This document shows positions 41,757 through 49,158 of a DNA stretch of 49,158 bases, in pieces. Source of the DNA: Spirochaetota bacterium. GTDB lineage: Bacteria; Spirochaetota; B62-G9; DRHN01. Each line of letters opens with the position of its first letter. Within the stretch, counting starts at the first letter, position 1. Under the pieces are notes generated by a model. The model had not been told where the DNA came from. It searched no databases and saw nothing but the letters and a program-made list of their open reading frames with translations. Both the position numbers and the translations under genes were made by a program. The stretch covers positions 2,503,274 through 2,552,431 of the forward strand of contig CP070841.1 in the NCBI GenBank assembly GCA_020342115.1. The letters run 5' to 3'.

Positions 41757-44405
41757 GTGATCACACAGGATAGAGAACTCCTCTCAACAAGAAGAGACGG
41801 TATTTTCGCTGAAATAAATGTCCTGAAAGAGGACTATGTCCAGCACTACCGGTATGCAAAGCAGAGGAGGATAGAGCCCGTTCTCATCTATCCTGTCTAC
41901 TTTTTGAAAGAAGAAGATTACCGCATTCATTCACTCCTGCGTGCCATCCATCATAACAAGAAGCTCGGTTCTCTGCTCCCGGATGAAGTTCAGAGCAGTC
42001 TCTCCTATCCAAAAGAGGAACGGGAAATTGCAGGTAAGTACTCCTTTATGGAGGATGCGATAACAAACACCAGGCGAATAGCAAAAACTAGCACCTTCGA
42101 TTTTAACGTGGGGAATCCCATATTACCACGATTTGGGCCAGAAGTCGGCCCGCGATTCGATTCGAAACACCCTGAAAGCGGTTTCAAACTCCTCAAGGAG
42201 ATCTGCTTCAATAACTTGAAAAAGAGGTATTCAAAGATAACCCCACGTATCATGGAAAGGCTCTCAAGGGAGCTTGAGATAATCCATGATAAGGGGTTTG
42301 CAGATTACTTTTTGATAGTGCACGATGCAGTGAAACGCTCCCCCTTTACCTGCGGCCGCGGTTCGGCAGCAGCATCTCTGGTTTCATATCTTCTATACAT
42401 TACCCATGTGGATCCCATCAGCCACAACCTCTTTTTCGAGAGGTTTATGAACGAGGCACGATCCGATCCTCCAGATATAGATGTTGATTTCCCCTGGGAT
42501 TCACGAGACAGCATCCTTGACTACATCTTTAAAAAGTACACAAAGAAGCACAGCGCAATGGTATCGAATCACATAACCTTTTCTGTCCGCTCGTCCGTGC
42601 GCGAGATTGCCAAGGTGTACGGTGTGCCTGAACATGAGATCAGCAGGGTGACGAAGCGCATAGGGTACTACTATAACAGAGACAGGGATGAGTACCGAAA
42701 TTACAACGATAACAGCAACACGCATAACTCTCCTAACATGGAGAGAATCTATCATGATGCTGTGAGAATCTTCAACATGCCGCGCTACCTCTCGGTACAC
42801 TGCGGGGGGGTTGTCATTACTCCAAAACCGATATACTACTACATACCTGTACAGCGGGCGACCAAGGGAGTGGATATCATTCAGCTGGAGAAGGATCAGG
42901 CTGAGGATTTTGGCTTTGTCAAGATCGACATACTGGGGAACAGAAGTCTTGCAGTGGTGAGAGACACCCTCAGGCTTGTCGAGGAGCACTATGAAAAGCA
43001 TATCGAGTATGCCCGGCTCAATCCGCTTGATGATAGGGAGACCTTAGATATGCTTGCAAGAGGAGATACCATGGGGGTTTTTTATGTAGAATCCCCTGCG
43101 ATGAGGCAGCTTCAGCGAAAAACCGGGCGGGGTGATTATGAGCACCTTGTGATACATTCATCGATCATTCGTCCTGCTGCAAACAGATATATAAGGGAGT
43201 ATATAGAAAGACTAAAGGGAAAGCCTTTCAAACCTCTTCTGCCTGTGATGGGAGAGATCCTGGGGGAAACCTACGGCATTATGTGCTACCAGGAAGACAT
43301 CATGAAGATTGCCATGAGGGTTGTGGGTTTTTCCATTGCTGAGGCAACAGAGCTTCGCAAAGTCGTTTCCAACAGGAATAGGAACACAAGGAAGCTCGAG
43401 CTGAAGGAGCAATTCTATAAAAACATCAGAAAGAGGGGTGTTGCTGAGCAGATCATTGACCAGATCTGGGATATGATCGAATCCTTCTCAGGCTACAGCT
43501 TCTGCAAGCCCCACTCGGCATCCTATGCGCTTCTCTCCTTCAAGGCATGCTTTCTCAAGGCTCACTACCCGGCTGAATTCATGGGTGCTGTTCTGAAGAA
43601 TCAAGGGGGGTACTATTCACCGCTTGCGTACATTTCAGAGGCAAGAAGGCTGGGTTTAAAGGTTGAGCTCCCTGATATAAACAAAAGCAGATGGGAGTAT
43701 TTTGGAATAGATGATACTGTGCATATCGGATTCATGCAGATAAAGAACATTTCAGAGCAGATCGCAAAGACGCTGAAGAATGAAAGAGAGGGCAGGGGCC
43801 CCTTTGTAAGCCTCCTCGATTTCATGAGTAGAACCCGCGCATCACTTTCCGACACAACTCTTTTAATAAAGGCGTGCTGTTTCAGGAATGTAGAACGATA
43901 CAACCTCCCGCAGCTTATGTTTATGGCAAATACCTACTGCTGCACAAAGAGCCGATTCGAAAGCGAACCTCTTTACGACGGCTTCTCCATTGATAGGAGT
44001 ATTACACCTCCCCCGATGAGGGATATCTCTCATGAGCAGAGGATTAAGGGCGAGCTCGAGACCTTCGGATTCATTGTATCCATCCACCCTATGGAGTACT
44101 ACAGGAGGAGGATCAATAAACGAGATGTGATATATGCAAAGGATCTTACCGGATTTATCGGTAAATGGGTGAAGGTAGCCGGTATAATGATAACAGCAAA
44201 GACAGTGCTCACCAAGAATGAACAGCTCATGCAGTTCATCAGCTTTGAGGATGAGACCGCTATATATGAAACTGTATTTTTCCCGGAGGTGTACAAGAAG
44301 TTTTCGCGCCTCCTTGCATCTCAGCGCCCGTATATCCTGTCCGGGAAAGTCGACGAGGAGTTCGGGGTGATAAGCCTCAATGTGAACGGGGTTGATTGTG
44401 TGTAG
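41757..44405 (+). CDS. dnaE2: Error-prone C-family polymerase DnaE2/ImuC, main part (split gene, part 2)
   Basis: 882 aa carrying the rest of PHP and all polymerase domains. The palm has CGRGSAAASLVSYLL (199-213) and catalytic D242 and D244 in PDIDVDF; the third Asp is D391 in FVKIDILGN. The thumb/fingers region has GIMCYQEDIM, SGYSFCKPHSASYALLSF and LKAHYPAEF. The end is an OB-fold region (KWVKVAGIMI... FEDETAIYETVFFPEVYKKF). It would act as translesion polymerase with ImuB. The GTG start at 41757 directly follows the TAA of part 1 and has CGGAG 8 nt ahead, so separate translation is plausible. Total length with part 1 (~997 codons) fits DnaE2. Confidence 0.9.
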   Translation: MITQDRELLSTRRDGIFAEINVLKEDYVQHYRYAKQRRIEPVLIYPVYFLKEEDYRIHSLLRAIHHNKKLGSLLPDEVQSSLSYPKEEREIAGKYSFMEDAITNTRRIAKTSTFDFNVGNPILPRFGPEVGPRFDSKHPESGFKLLKEICFNNLKKRYSKITPRIMERLSRELEIIHDKGFADYFLIVHDAVKRSPFTCGRGSAAASLVSYLLYITHVDPISHNLFFERFMNEARSDPPDIDVDFPWDSRDSILDYIFKKYTKKHSAMVSNHITFSVRSSVREIAKVYGVPEHEISRVTKRIGYYYNRDRDEYRNYNDNSNTHNSPNMERIYHDAVRIFNMPRYLSVHCGGVVITPKPIYYYIPVQRATKGVDIIQLEKDQAEDFGFVKIDILGNRSLAVVRDTLRLVEEHYEKHIEYARLNPLDDRETLDMLARGDTMGVFYVESPAMRQLQRKTGRGDYEHLVIHSSIIRPAANRYIREYIERLKGKPFKPLLPVMGEILGETYGIMCYQEDIMKIAMRVVGFSIAEATELRKVVSNRNRNTRKLELKEQFYKNIRKRGVAEQIIDQIWDMIESFSGYSFCKPHSASYALLSFKACFLKAHYPAEFMGAVLKNQGGYYSPLAYISEARRLGLKVELPDINKSRWEYFGIDDTVHIGFMQIKNISEQIAKTLKNEREGRGPFVSLLDFMSRTRASLSDTTLLIKACCFRNVERYNLPQLMFMANTYCCTKSRFESEPLYDGFSIDRSITPPPMRDISHEQRIKGELETFGFIVSIHPMEYYRRRINKRDVIYAKDLTGFIGKWVKVAGIMITAKTVLTKNEQLMQFISFEDETAIYETVFFPEVYKKFSRLLASQRPYILSGKVDEEFGVISLNVNGVDCV

Positions 44406-44419
44406 AAGTTCGGAATTGT

Positions 44420-44447
44420 TTGCAGCATATTCAGGATATGATAAAAT
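44420..44447 (+). promoter_or_regulatory. Possible promoter for the SRAP gene
   Basis: TTGCAG 44420-44425 and TAAAAT 44442-44447 with 16-bp spacing, 20 bp before the ATG. A single TTCGGA (44409-44414) like the lexA repeat lies just upstream, but without a second copy in 11-bp phase. Confidence 0.4.
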
Positions 44448-44466
44448 ACTATAAGAGAGGTAAAAG

Positions 44467-45120
44467 ATGTGCGGGAGATTTACACAGAAATCTGAGAGAA
44501 AAGTCATACAGGAAGAATTTTTTATTCAGGAGTTTACGGATGAAATAGTGGTGAGCTATAATGTGGCACCCGGGCAGAACGCAGGCATTATCATAAACGA
44601 TGGAGCGAATAGATACTGTCAATTTAAATGGGGCCTTGTTCCCTCATGGGCAAAAGATCCAAAGATAGGGTACAAAATGATCAATGCACGTGTGGAGACA
44701 GTAACAGAGAAACCAAGCTTTAGAAAGGCTTTCGATAATAGACGATGTATAATTCCTGCCGATGGGTTCTACGAATGGAAGAAGTCTCAGCAGTACAAAT
44801 TTCCATTCTATATATACAGAGACTCAAAAAAGCCCCTTGGGCTGGCTGGTTTGTGGGAACAATGGAAGACCGATGCTGGACCTCCGCTTTTTACATTCAC
44901 CATAATTACTACCGAGGCAAATGACAGACTTAAAGAGATCCATGGCAGGATGCCCGTTATTCTGCCGGAGGAGAAAAGAGAAGCCTGGCTCACAGAGGGA
45001 GTAGATGTTCGTGAGCTTATCGATCCTTATAGCAGAGAAGACATTGTGTTCCATGAAGTGTCTCGTTACGTTAACTCACCGCAGAACAACTCTCCGGAAT
45101 GTATCGAACCCGTTGCTTAA
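44467..45120 (+). CDS. yedK: SRAP-domain protein (YedK/HMCES), SOS response-associated
   Basis: Protects abasic sites in single-stranded DNA by forming a covalent bond to them through Cys2. Sequence: MCGRFTQ with Cys2, the N-A-R motif at 73-75, catalytic Glu103 in DGFYEWKK, and His159 in HGRMPVIL. All four key residues known from E. coli YedK (C2, N75, E105, H160) have counterparts. At 217 aa it is of usual length. AGAGAGG precedes the ATG by 6 nt. It lies 61 bp after dnaE2, so it could be read from the same transcript or its own promoter. SRAP genes often lie near SOS polymerases, which supports the island as one DNA-damage unit. Confidence 0.95.
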   Translation: MCGRFTQKSERKVIQEEFFIQEFTDEIVVSYNVAPGQNAGIIINDGANRYCQFKWGLVPSWAKDPKIGYKMINARVETVTEKPSFRKAFDNRRCIIPADGFYEWKKSQQYKFPFYIYRDSKKPLGLAGLWEQWKTDAGPPLFTFTIITTEANDRLKEIHGRMPVILPEEKREAWLTEGVDVRELIDPYSREDIVFHEVSRYVNSPQNNSPECIEPVA

Positions 45121-45210
45121 AGCCATTGAGCTGCTGTAAGACGTTACAATGCGGACCTTAACTATGAACCGAAATTCAAAAACAGTGTAATCCGTCGCCA
45201 GAATTTATAT

Positions 45211-45239
45211 TTGTATCAGCTTGTGAATAATGATATATT
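45211..45239 (+). promoter_or_regulatory. Promoter for the dapB-like gene
   Basis: TTGTAT 45211-45216 and TATATT 45234-45239 with 17-bp spacing, about 60 bp before the ATG. The SRAP gene ends 90 bp upstream. Confidence 0.5.
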
Positions 45240-45300
45240 TTTGTGGTTAACGAATTTATGACTACGACTTATCAGAAAGAAGTGGAAAGGATGTGATTTA

Positions 45301-46035
45301 ATGTTGCTAAAAGTAGGGCTCTTAGGCTACGGTAGGACTGGTAAGGTTGTAGCTGAATATCTGAAGAATAAAAAAGATGTATCCTTGAAATTTATTATAA
45401 AAAATAAGCCGTTCAAGGATCCTTCAAATCTAATATTTACCCACTTTGACCTAGGACGATGTATTGAAACCTATAGACCCGATATACTCATAGATTTCAC
45501 CTCAAAGGATGCAACCATCGCAAACCTTGCAGTGCTTTCCGAAGTAGGTTTCAAGAAAGGTATTGTTATAGCAACTACAGGTTTCACCGATGATGAACTC
45601 GATATTATAAAGAGCTACAGCCAAAAGTTTTCAATAATCTGGGCTCCCAATATATCGTCCGGCATAAATCTCCTTATCAGGGCTGCGAAAATGATAAGGG
45701 ATGTATGGCAGGATGCAGATGTCCACATAATAGAAGAGCACTTTCAACAGAAGAAGGATGTATCAGGAACGGCACTGAGAATAAAGGACTCCCTGGATAA
45801 GGGAGAGATCATATCCATCAGGTCTGGAGGGACCGTTGGTATTCACAAGGTGATTTTCGGAAGAGAGAACCAAAAGATTGAGCTCACACATCAGAGTCAT
45901 TCACGGTTTGTATTTGCAGCTGGGGCACTGAGACTTGCTAGATGGCTCCAGCATACTAAGCGCGGTTTCTACAGAATGGAGGACTATATAAACAGTATGA
46001 TCGAGTCACAACAGGAAGTTATGGATGAAGATTAA
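45301..46035 (+). CDS. dapB: Dihydrodipicolinate reductase homologue with altered active-site loop
   Basis: Residues 1-120 are a Rossmann domain with GYGRTGK (9-15), DFTSKD and ATTGF, as in DapB, which reduces (the product of) dihydrodipicolinate in lysine/meso-DAP synthesis. The catalytic loop, normally E-x-H-H-x-x-K-x-D-x-P-S-G-T-A, reads EEHFQQKKDVSGTA (145-158). The first His (147) and a Lys remain, the second His is Phe148 and the Pro is missing with one residue deleted. It also lacks some usual C-terminal blocks. It may still be DapB, or a relative with another substrate. A dapA-like gene lies 2 kb downstream on the other strand. Length 244 aa is slightly short of E. coli DapB (273). 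Confidence 0.75.
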   Translation: MLLKVGLLGYGRTGKVVAEYLKNKKDVSLKFIIKNKPFKDPSNLIFTHFDLGRCIETYRPDILIDFTSKDATIANLAVLSEVGFKKGIVIATTGFTDDELDIIKSYSQKFSIIWAPNISSGINLLIRAAKMIRDVWQDADVHIIEEHFQQKKDVSGTALRIKDSLDKGEIISIRSGGTVGIHKVIFGRENQKIELTHQSHSRFVFAAGALRLARWLQHTKRGFYRMEDYINSMIESQQEVMDED

Positions 46036-46051
46036 TCTGTTTATTATTATA

Positions 46052-46080
46052 TTGACATATAGTTGTAACAACTCATATTT
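46052..46080 (+). promoter_or_regulatory. Promoter upstream of the phosphate-uptake pair
   Basis: TTGACA 46052-46057 and ATATTT 46075-46080 with 17-bp spacing. Its spacer contains the palindrome AGTTGTAACAACT. A second candidate, TTTACA 46151-46156 with TACACT 46174-46179 (17 bp), lies closer to the gene. Confidence 0.45.
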
Positions 46081-46094
46081 CTTATTGTAGCAAC
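46063..46094. promoter_or_regulatory. Two GTTGTARCAAC-type palindromic sites, possible operator
   Basis: TTGTAACAAC at 46063-46072 (within the 13-bp palindrome AGTTGTAACAACT, 46061-46073) and TTGTAGCAAC at 46085-46094. They start 22 bp apart, two helical turns, and flank the -10 region of the 46052 promoter. A dimeric repressor bound to both would cover the promoter. The regulator is unknown. Confidence 0.5.
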
Positions 46095-46226
46095 ACCAAT
46101 TTTTAATACACCTTCCTTGTTGGTACATGTATTTTAAAAAAAAATCTACCTTTACACGAGAATTTCTATAGTCTACACTATTTTATTGTAAAGATCTATA
46201 ACAAGTACTTTTACAGGGGGAGTACG

Positions 46227-46880
46227 ATGGCCATATTTATTCACAGAAAGGAAAGGCATATAGTTGAGGACATTAAACGGCATGTTGATCTTGTGGTTGA
46301 CACCGTAAAGGAATATATTCATGCCCTCAATCTTTATCTTGACGGTCATAAGGATGAGTCGAAGGAGTATACAAAGAAAGTGCACAAGGTTGAGGAAGAA
46401 GCCGATTCGTATAAAAGAAAAATATCGAAAGAGATGTTTGAAGGAGCATTTATGCCTTCATTGAGAGAATCTCTTTATGTTGCAATCGATTTTATTGATC
46501 GTGTGGCTAATGAAGCGGAGACCAGCGGGGACATTTTAACTTTGGTCGAACCTAAAATACCAAAAGAGATTATTGAAAACGTAAAACGAATGTCGGAGCT
46601 CACGGTTCAGTGTGCAGAGAAACTAAGGGATGGTGTGTATAATCTTTTTGAGAATATTGATCTGGTATTTGAAGATATGAAAGGGGTTGAGCAGCTGGAG
46701 GGAGAAGTTGATAAATATGTGTGGAAAACATTGGAGATGGTATTCAAGGAACTTAAGATAGAAAAATTTTCTGTAAGAATGCTGATCAGGGAATTTATCC
46801 TTCGTATAAACTCCATCACAAACAAGATGGAGGATGCCTCGGATAAGATCGATCTCATAGCTCTTAGAATAAAAACATAA
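46227..46880 (+). CDS. DUF47/PhoU-like protein, partner of the Pit transporter
   Basis: A 217-aa all-helical protein of the DUF47 (TIGR00153, PhoU-related) family. Helix 1 is ERHIVEDIKRHVDLVVDTVK, and later blocks are KVEEEADSYKRKISKEMF, AFMPSLRESLYVAIDFIDRV and INSITNKMEDASDKIDLI. The acidic E-E-A-D motifs are typical metal-binding spots in PhoU folds. DUF47 genes commonly precede Pit-type phosphate transporters, as here (21-bp gap), and are thought to regulate them. GGGGGAG precedes the ATG. Confidence 0.9.
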   Translation: MAIFIHRKERHIVEDIKRHVDLVVDTVKEYIHALNLYLDGHKDESKEYTKKVHKVEEEADSYKRKISKEMFEGAFMPSLRESLYVAIDFIDRVANEAETSGDILTLVEPKIPKEIIENVKRMSELTVQCAEKLRDGVYNLFENIDLVFEDMKGVEQLEGEVDKYVWKTLEMVFKELKIEKFSVRMLIREFILRINSITNKMEDASDKIDLIALRIKT

Positions 46881-46901
46881 TCTCAAGATGGGGAAGCGAC
46901 A

Positions 46902-47834
46902 TTGTATCGGTTGTTATCTGGAGCATATCTGGGCTGGGGTCTTGGAGCAAATGATGCTGCAAATATCTTCGGTACAGGTGTTGCATCTGGAGTTGTTAAA
47001 TACAGAACCGCAATCATCTTAACTGCAGTATTTGTAATCATTGGTGCATATGTTGAGGGAGCGCGAGGTATTGAGACCTATGGTAAGTTATCCGGAATGG
47101 ATATCAATAGTGCATTTATAGCGACGCTTGCCGCAGCGGTCACAATAAATATATTAACTGTATTATCTCTTCCAGTTTCTACTTCACAGGCTATAGTTGG
47201 ATCAATCATAGCTATTGGATTGGTAAGCGGAAGTCTAAACGTGCTGATATTGAGGAAGATCTTTCTAAGCTGGGTTCTGAGCCCTCTTGGCGCTGCAGTT
47301 ATTTCTTACATTCTCTACAGATCACTGGGCAGGATAATCGAGAACAGGATAAGGAATGTGAGGGTATGGTCTTTAATAATGAAAATAGGATTCTACACTG
47401 CCGGGATATACGGGTCTTACACGCTTGGTGCGAATAATGTTGCTAATACAACAGGAGTTTTTGTAAAAGCCGGCATGGTCTCTCTTCCTGCAGCACTCTT
47501 GATTGGCGGTGGATCCATCGGCCTGGGTGTGCTGACATATAGCAAGGGAGTGATGAATACTGTAGGGAGCGGGATTACACATTTGAGTGAATTCGGTGCA
47601 CTGACTGCTATACTTTCGATGGATTTAACAGTTCATATCTTTACATGGGTTGGGGTACCTGTGTCCACGTCGCAGGCGATTGTGGGATCCGTGGTTGGGG
47701 TAGGATTGGTAAAATCTTCTAAAGCGATTAATAAAAGGATTATAGGCAGGATAGGATTAGGATGGCTGAGTACTCCAATCATTTCCCTTGGTTTAGCTTA
47801 TATGATCTATACGCTCTACAGTCTCTTTTTTTGA
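46902..47834 (+). CDS. pit: Inorganic phosphate transporter, Pit/PiT family
   Basis: A 310-aa membrane protein with about 9-10 segments in two inverted halves. Each half carries the PiT signature: GANDAANIFGTGVASG (16-31) and GANNVANTTGVFVKAG in the second half. The LPVSTSQAIVGS and VPVSTSQAIVGS repeats are also typical. It would import phosphate (or metal phosphate) with a cation. The start is TTG 46902 with GGGGAAG 5 nt ahead; no ATG is available. It is cotranscribed with the DUF47 gene and converges on the dapA-like gene with a 10-bp gap. Confidence 0.92.
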   Translation: MYRLLSGAYLGWGLGANDAANIFGTGVASGVVKYRTAIILTAVFVIIGAYVEGARGIETYGKLSGMDINSAFIATLAAAVTINILTVLSLPVSTSQAIVGSIIAIGLVSGSLNVLILRKIFLSWVLSPLGAAVISYILYRSLGRIIENRIRNVRVWSLIMKIGFYTAGIYGSYTLGANNVANTTGVFVKAGMVSLPAALLIGGGSIGLGVLTYSKGVMNTVGSGITHLSEFGALTAILSMDLTVHIFTWVGVPVSTSQAIVGSVVGVGLVKSSKAINKRIIGRIGLGWLSTPIISLGLAYMIYTLYSLFF

Positions 47835-47844
47835 TGAAGAATGA

Positions 47845-48900
47845 TTAACGGTACATCAGGGGTTCCCAGGATCTGTCATCATATATATTCTTTTCAAGAT
47901 CTACATTGTAAAAATCTTCAATTGGTTTGAGAATTTCAGGTGAGGCTTCAAAAACCTGCTTGAGGGCATCCCGAACTACATCTATTCCTTTCTGGGTCAT
48001 CTTTCCTATCGGCGGTCTTCCTGGTCCGGCAGGCATGCCGAGGGCATTCATCATGGTCTTTATTGCGAGAGGGTTTCTGAATTTGTCCTCAACAACTATC
48101 TTTCTTCCATCGGAGAGTATTCTCTCTGACTTTGCCTTCACTGTCACTATGGAAAAAAAAGGCTTCAATTTTTTTGCGAGTTGTTCTCCTTTCTGGCTGT
48201 TTCCCTTCAAGAGTTCGTCGACCATCTGTGTAATAGCTCTGGGGGCAATATTTGTCATAACAGAGATCACTCCCTGTGCTTTTATGGAATTACCTGCCAT
48301 CATTTCGTAGGTTTTATCGTCATCACCGGACATGATACTCATCTCAGGCATTAACGAGCGCTCCTCTGCCATCCTGCCGAGATCGCCGGTTGCCTCCTTA
48401 ATGGCAATCACCCTGTCATACTCTTCCGAGAGCACTGCAATATCTGTTGTAGATATTGCAGTTCCTGTTCTCCCGGGAATGACATAGATAACTACCTCTA
48501 TGTCGGTTAACTCGTCGAGAATTCTTTTATAATATTCATCTCGAAGCTCAAGGCTCGAGGGCCCATTGTAGTAGCAGTCAACGAGAAGTACTTTTTGAAT
48601 ACCTGCATCAAGAGTGTGTCTGCAGTGTTCGATCGCCTCTTGAGTCGAGTTTGAACCAGCACCTGCAAGCACACCACACCTTCCCTTTGCAAACTCCCCG
48701 GCTTTTACAATTACTTCAAGATGCTCTTTTGTGTTCAGTGTTGGCGATTCACCTGTGGTACCCACAGCGAGGATTCCGGTGATCCCCTGGTCTGTCTGAA
48801 ATTCGATATTTTTCTCGAGTCCTTCGAAATCGACTGATCCATTGTCCTTAAAAGGAGTGATCAGTGCTGTCCAGGAACCTTTAAATTCACTACGAGGCAT
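47845..48900 (-). CDS. dapA: Dihydrodipicolinate synthase homologue with a C-terminal extension
   Basis: A Schiff-base aldolase of the DapA/NAL family. GTTGESPTL (47-55) binds the keto acid, Tyr111 (CYYNGP), Tyr139 in YVIPGRTG and Schiff-base Lys168 in AIKEATGD are present. DapA normally condenses pyruvate with aspartate semialdehyde. The protein is 351 aa against ~292 for E. coli DapA; the extra ~55 residues are at the C-terminus (SPEILKPIEDFYNVDLEKNI...). GGAGGAT precedes the ATG. With the dapB-like gene 2 kb away a lysine/DAP role is likely, but other family activities cannot be excluded. Confidence 0.85.
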   Translation of the reverse strand: MPRSEFKGSWTALITPFKDNGSVDFEGLEKNIEFQTDQGITGILAVGTTGESPTLNTKEHLEVIVKAGEFAKGRCGVLAGAGSNSTQEAIEHCRHTLDAGIQKVLLVDCYYNGPSSLELRDEYYKRILDELTDIEVVIYVIPGRTGTAISTTDIAVLSEEYDRVIAIKEATGDLGRMAEERSLMPEMSIMSGDDDKTYEMMAGNSIKAQGVISVMTNIAPRAITQMVDELLKGNSQKGEQLAKKLKPFFSIVTVKAKSERILSDGRKIVVEDKFRNPLAIKTMMNALGMPAGPGRPPIGKMTQKGIDVVRDALKQVFEASPEILKPIEDFYNVDLEKNIYDDRSWEPLMYR

Positions 48901-48926
48901 TGTAACTATCCTCCTTGTTTAAAAAA

Positions 48927-48955
48927 AGTCTACAGTGAAATGCACTATTTTGCAA
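48927..48955 (-). promoter_or_regulatory. Promoter for the dapA-like gene
   Basis: Minus-strand TTGCAA (48950-48955) and TAGACT (48927-48932) with 17-bp spacing, 27 bp before the ATG. Confidence 0.5.
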
Positions 48956-48994
48956 TAAAAAACTGTTAAAAGAAGGGTTAGAAAGGCTTGTCAA

Positions 48995-49034
48995 AATTAA
49001 GTGGAGCAGATCGAGAGATCTGCTCCACTTAATT
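48995..49034 (-). terminator. Strong 18-bp-stem terminator after the last gene
   Basis: A perfect 18-bp inverted repeat: AATTAAGTGGAGCAGATC 48995-49012, loop GAGA, reverse complement 49017-49034. On the minus strand it lies 5 bp after the stop of the partial gene and runs into TTTTG, so it ends that transcript and isolates the dapA-like gene. Confidence 0.85.
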
Positions 49035-49039
49035 AATTT

Positions 49040-49158
49040 TCATTCGAAAGTTTGCTCTTCAAGCTGAGTAAGAACAGCCTGAAGCTGCCTCAGTGCATCG
49101 CCGTAACCTGCAAAATCACCCTGACGCAATTTAGTCTGTGCATCATTGAAATATTCAT
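49040..49158 (-). CDS. C-terminal end of a probable UPF0182-family membrane protein (5' end outside window)
   Basis: The minus-strand frame enters from the right edge and stops at TGA (49040-49042). The last 38 residues (EYFNDAQTKLRQGDFAGYGD..., then ALRQLQAVLTQLEEQ) match the pattern of UPF0182/COG1615 C-termini, where A-x-x-x-x-x-x-GD-x-x-x-YG is followed by a helix. The assignment is from memory and rests on a short piece, so it is tentative. A strong terminator follows. Confidence 0.5.
   Translation of the reverse strand, partial: EYFNDAQTKLRQGDFAGYGDALRQLQAVLTQLEEQTFE

Noticed and set aside
41740-41770. Frameshift as cause of the dnaE2 break
   Set aside because: Both parts are in the same frame and no base needs to be gained or lost; only one stop codon interrupts.
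43863-44507. 214-codon open frame antisense to the end of dnaE2
   Set aside because: It lies wholly opposite strong polymerase and SRAP coding sequence, has no recognisable domain and no ribosome site. It is a shadow frame, like those antisense to lexA (39431-39937) and to ilvE/nth (38131-38622).

Overview
The window looks like chromosome of an anaerobic or microaerophilic spirochaete (phylum Spirochaetota). I infer this from a DUF5312-like protein, a complete BatABCDE-type operon of the Leptospira/Bacteroides kind, a UVR-motif protein and a J-domain protein of the sort seen in spirochaetes. Spot-counted GC is about 42-43% in most genes. TTG and GTG starts are common (8057, 9199, 15797, 31264, 46902). 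No rRNA, tRNA, CRISPR array, transposase or prophage gene was found, and I cannot name a genus.

Layout. 1-2360: the tail of one gene, then a glycosyltransferase pair (a DPM1-like GT2 enzyme and a WYDE-motif membrane transferase). 2440-6010: a FadR-type GntR regulator, a DUF2007 protein, a 377-base gene-free stretch and a YyaL/DUF255 protein. 6009-8990 (minus): HAD phosphatase, TlpA-like thioredoxin, an unknown protein and a YhcC-like radical SAM enzyme. 9150-16670: guaA with a J-domain/zinc protein, a DUF5312-like protein, a membrane protein, glmS and a patatin. 16708-22984: an orphan sugar-binding protein diverging from a giant two-ATPase activase, then trmB. 22985-25354: UVR-motif protein, STAS protein, folB and an MBL-fold hydrolase. 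25390-33875: moxR, DUF58, a lipoprotein, batA, batB, batC, batD and batE. 33868-38267: DUF434 protein, a second orphan sugar-binding protein, PolX and endonuclease III. 38297-45120: ilvE, then a DNA-damage island of lexA, imuB-like, a split dnaE2/imuC and an SRAP (YedK/HMCES) gene. 45301-49158: a DapB homologue, a DUF47 + Pit phosphate-uptake pair, a DapA homologue and the end of a probable UPF0182 protein.

The DNA-damage island is the most interesting part. LexA keeps all autocleavage residues, and its promoter carries TTCGGTTA repeats in 11-bp phase. The Y-family protein has lost two of three catalytic carboxylates but keeps a clamp-binding QLALF motif, as in ImuB. The C-family polymerase is cut inside its PHP domain by one in-frame TAA, with a Shine-Dalgarno sequence and a GTG start directly behind it. 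No imuA is present. The SRAP gene follows. Together they look like an SOS mutasome with unusual architecture and somewhat higher GC than the flanks.

A second theme is RNA or DNA hairpins at gene ends. In three places the stop codon sits inside the 5' arm of a long perfect inverted repeat (11362, 26434, 29489). A cluster of GCCA/TGGC hairpins fills the gap between moxR and the DUF58 gene. Two GTTGTARCAAC sites, 22 bp apart, lie at the promoter before the phosphate-uptake pair.
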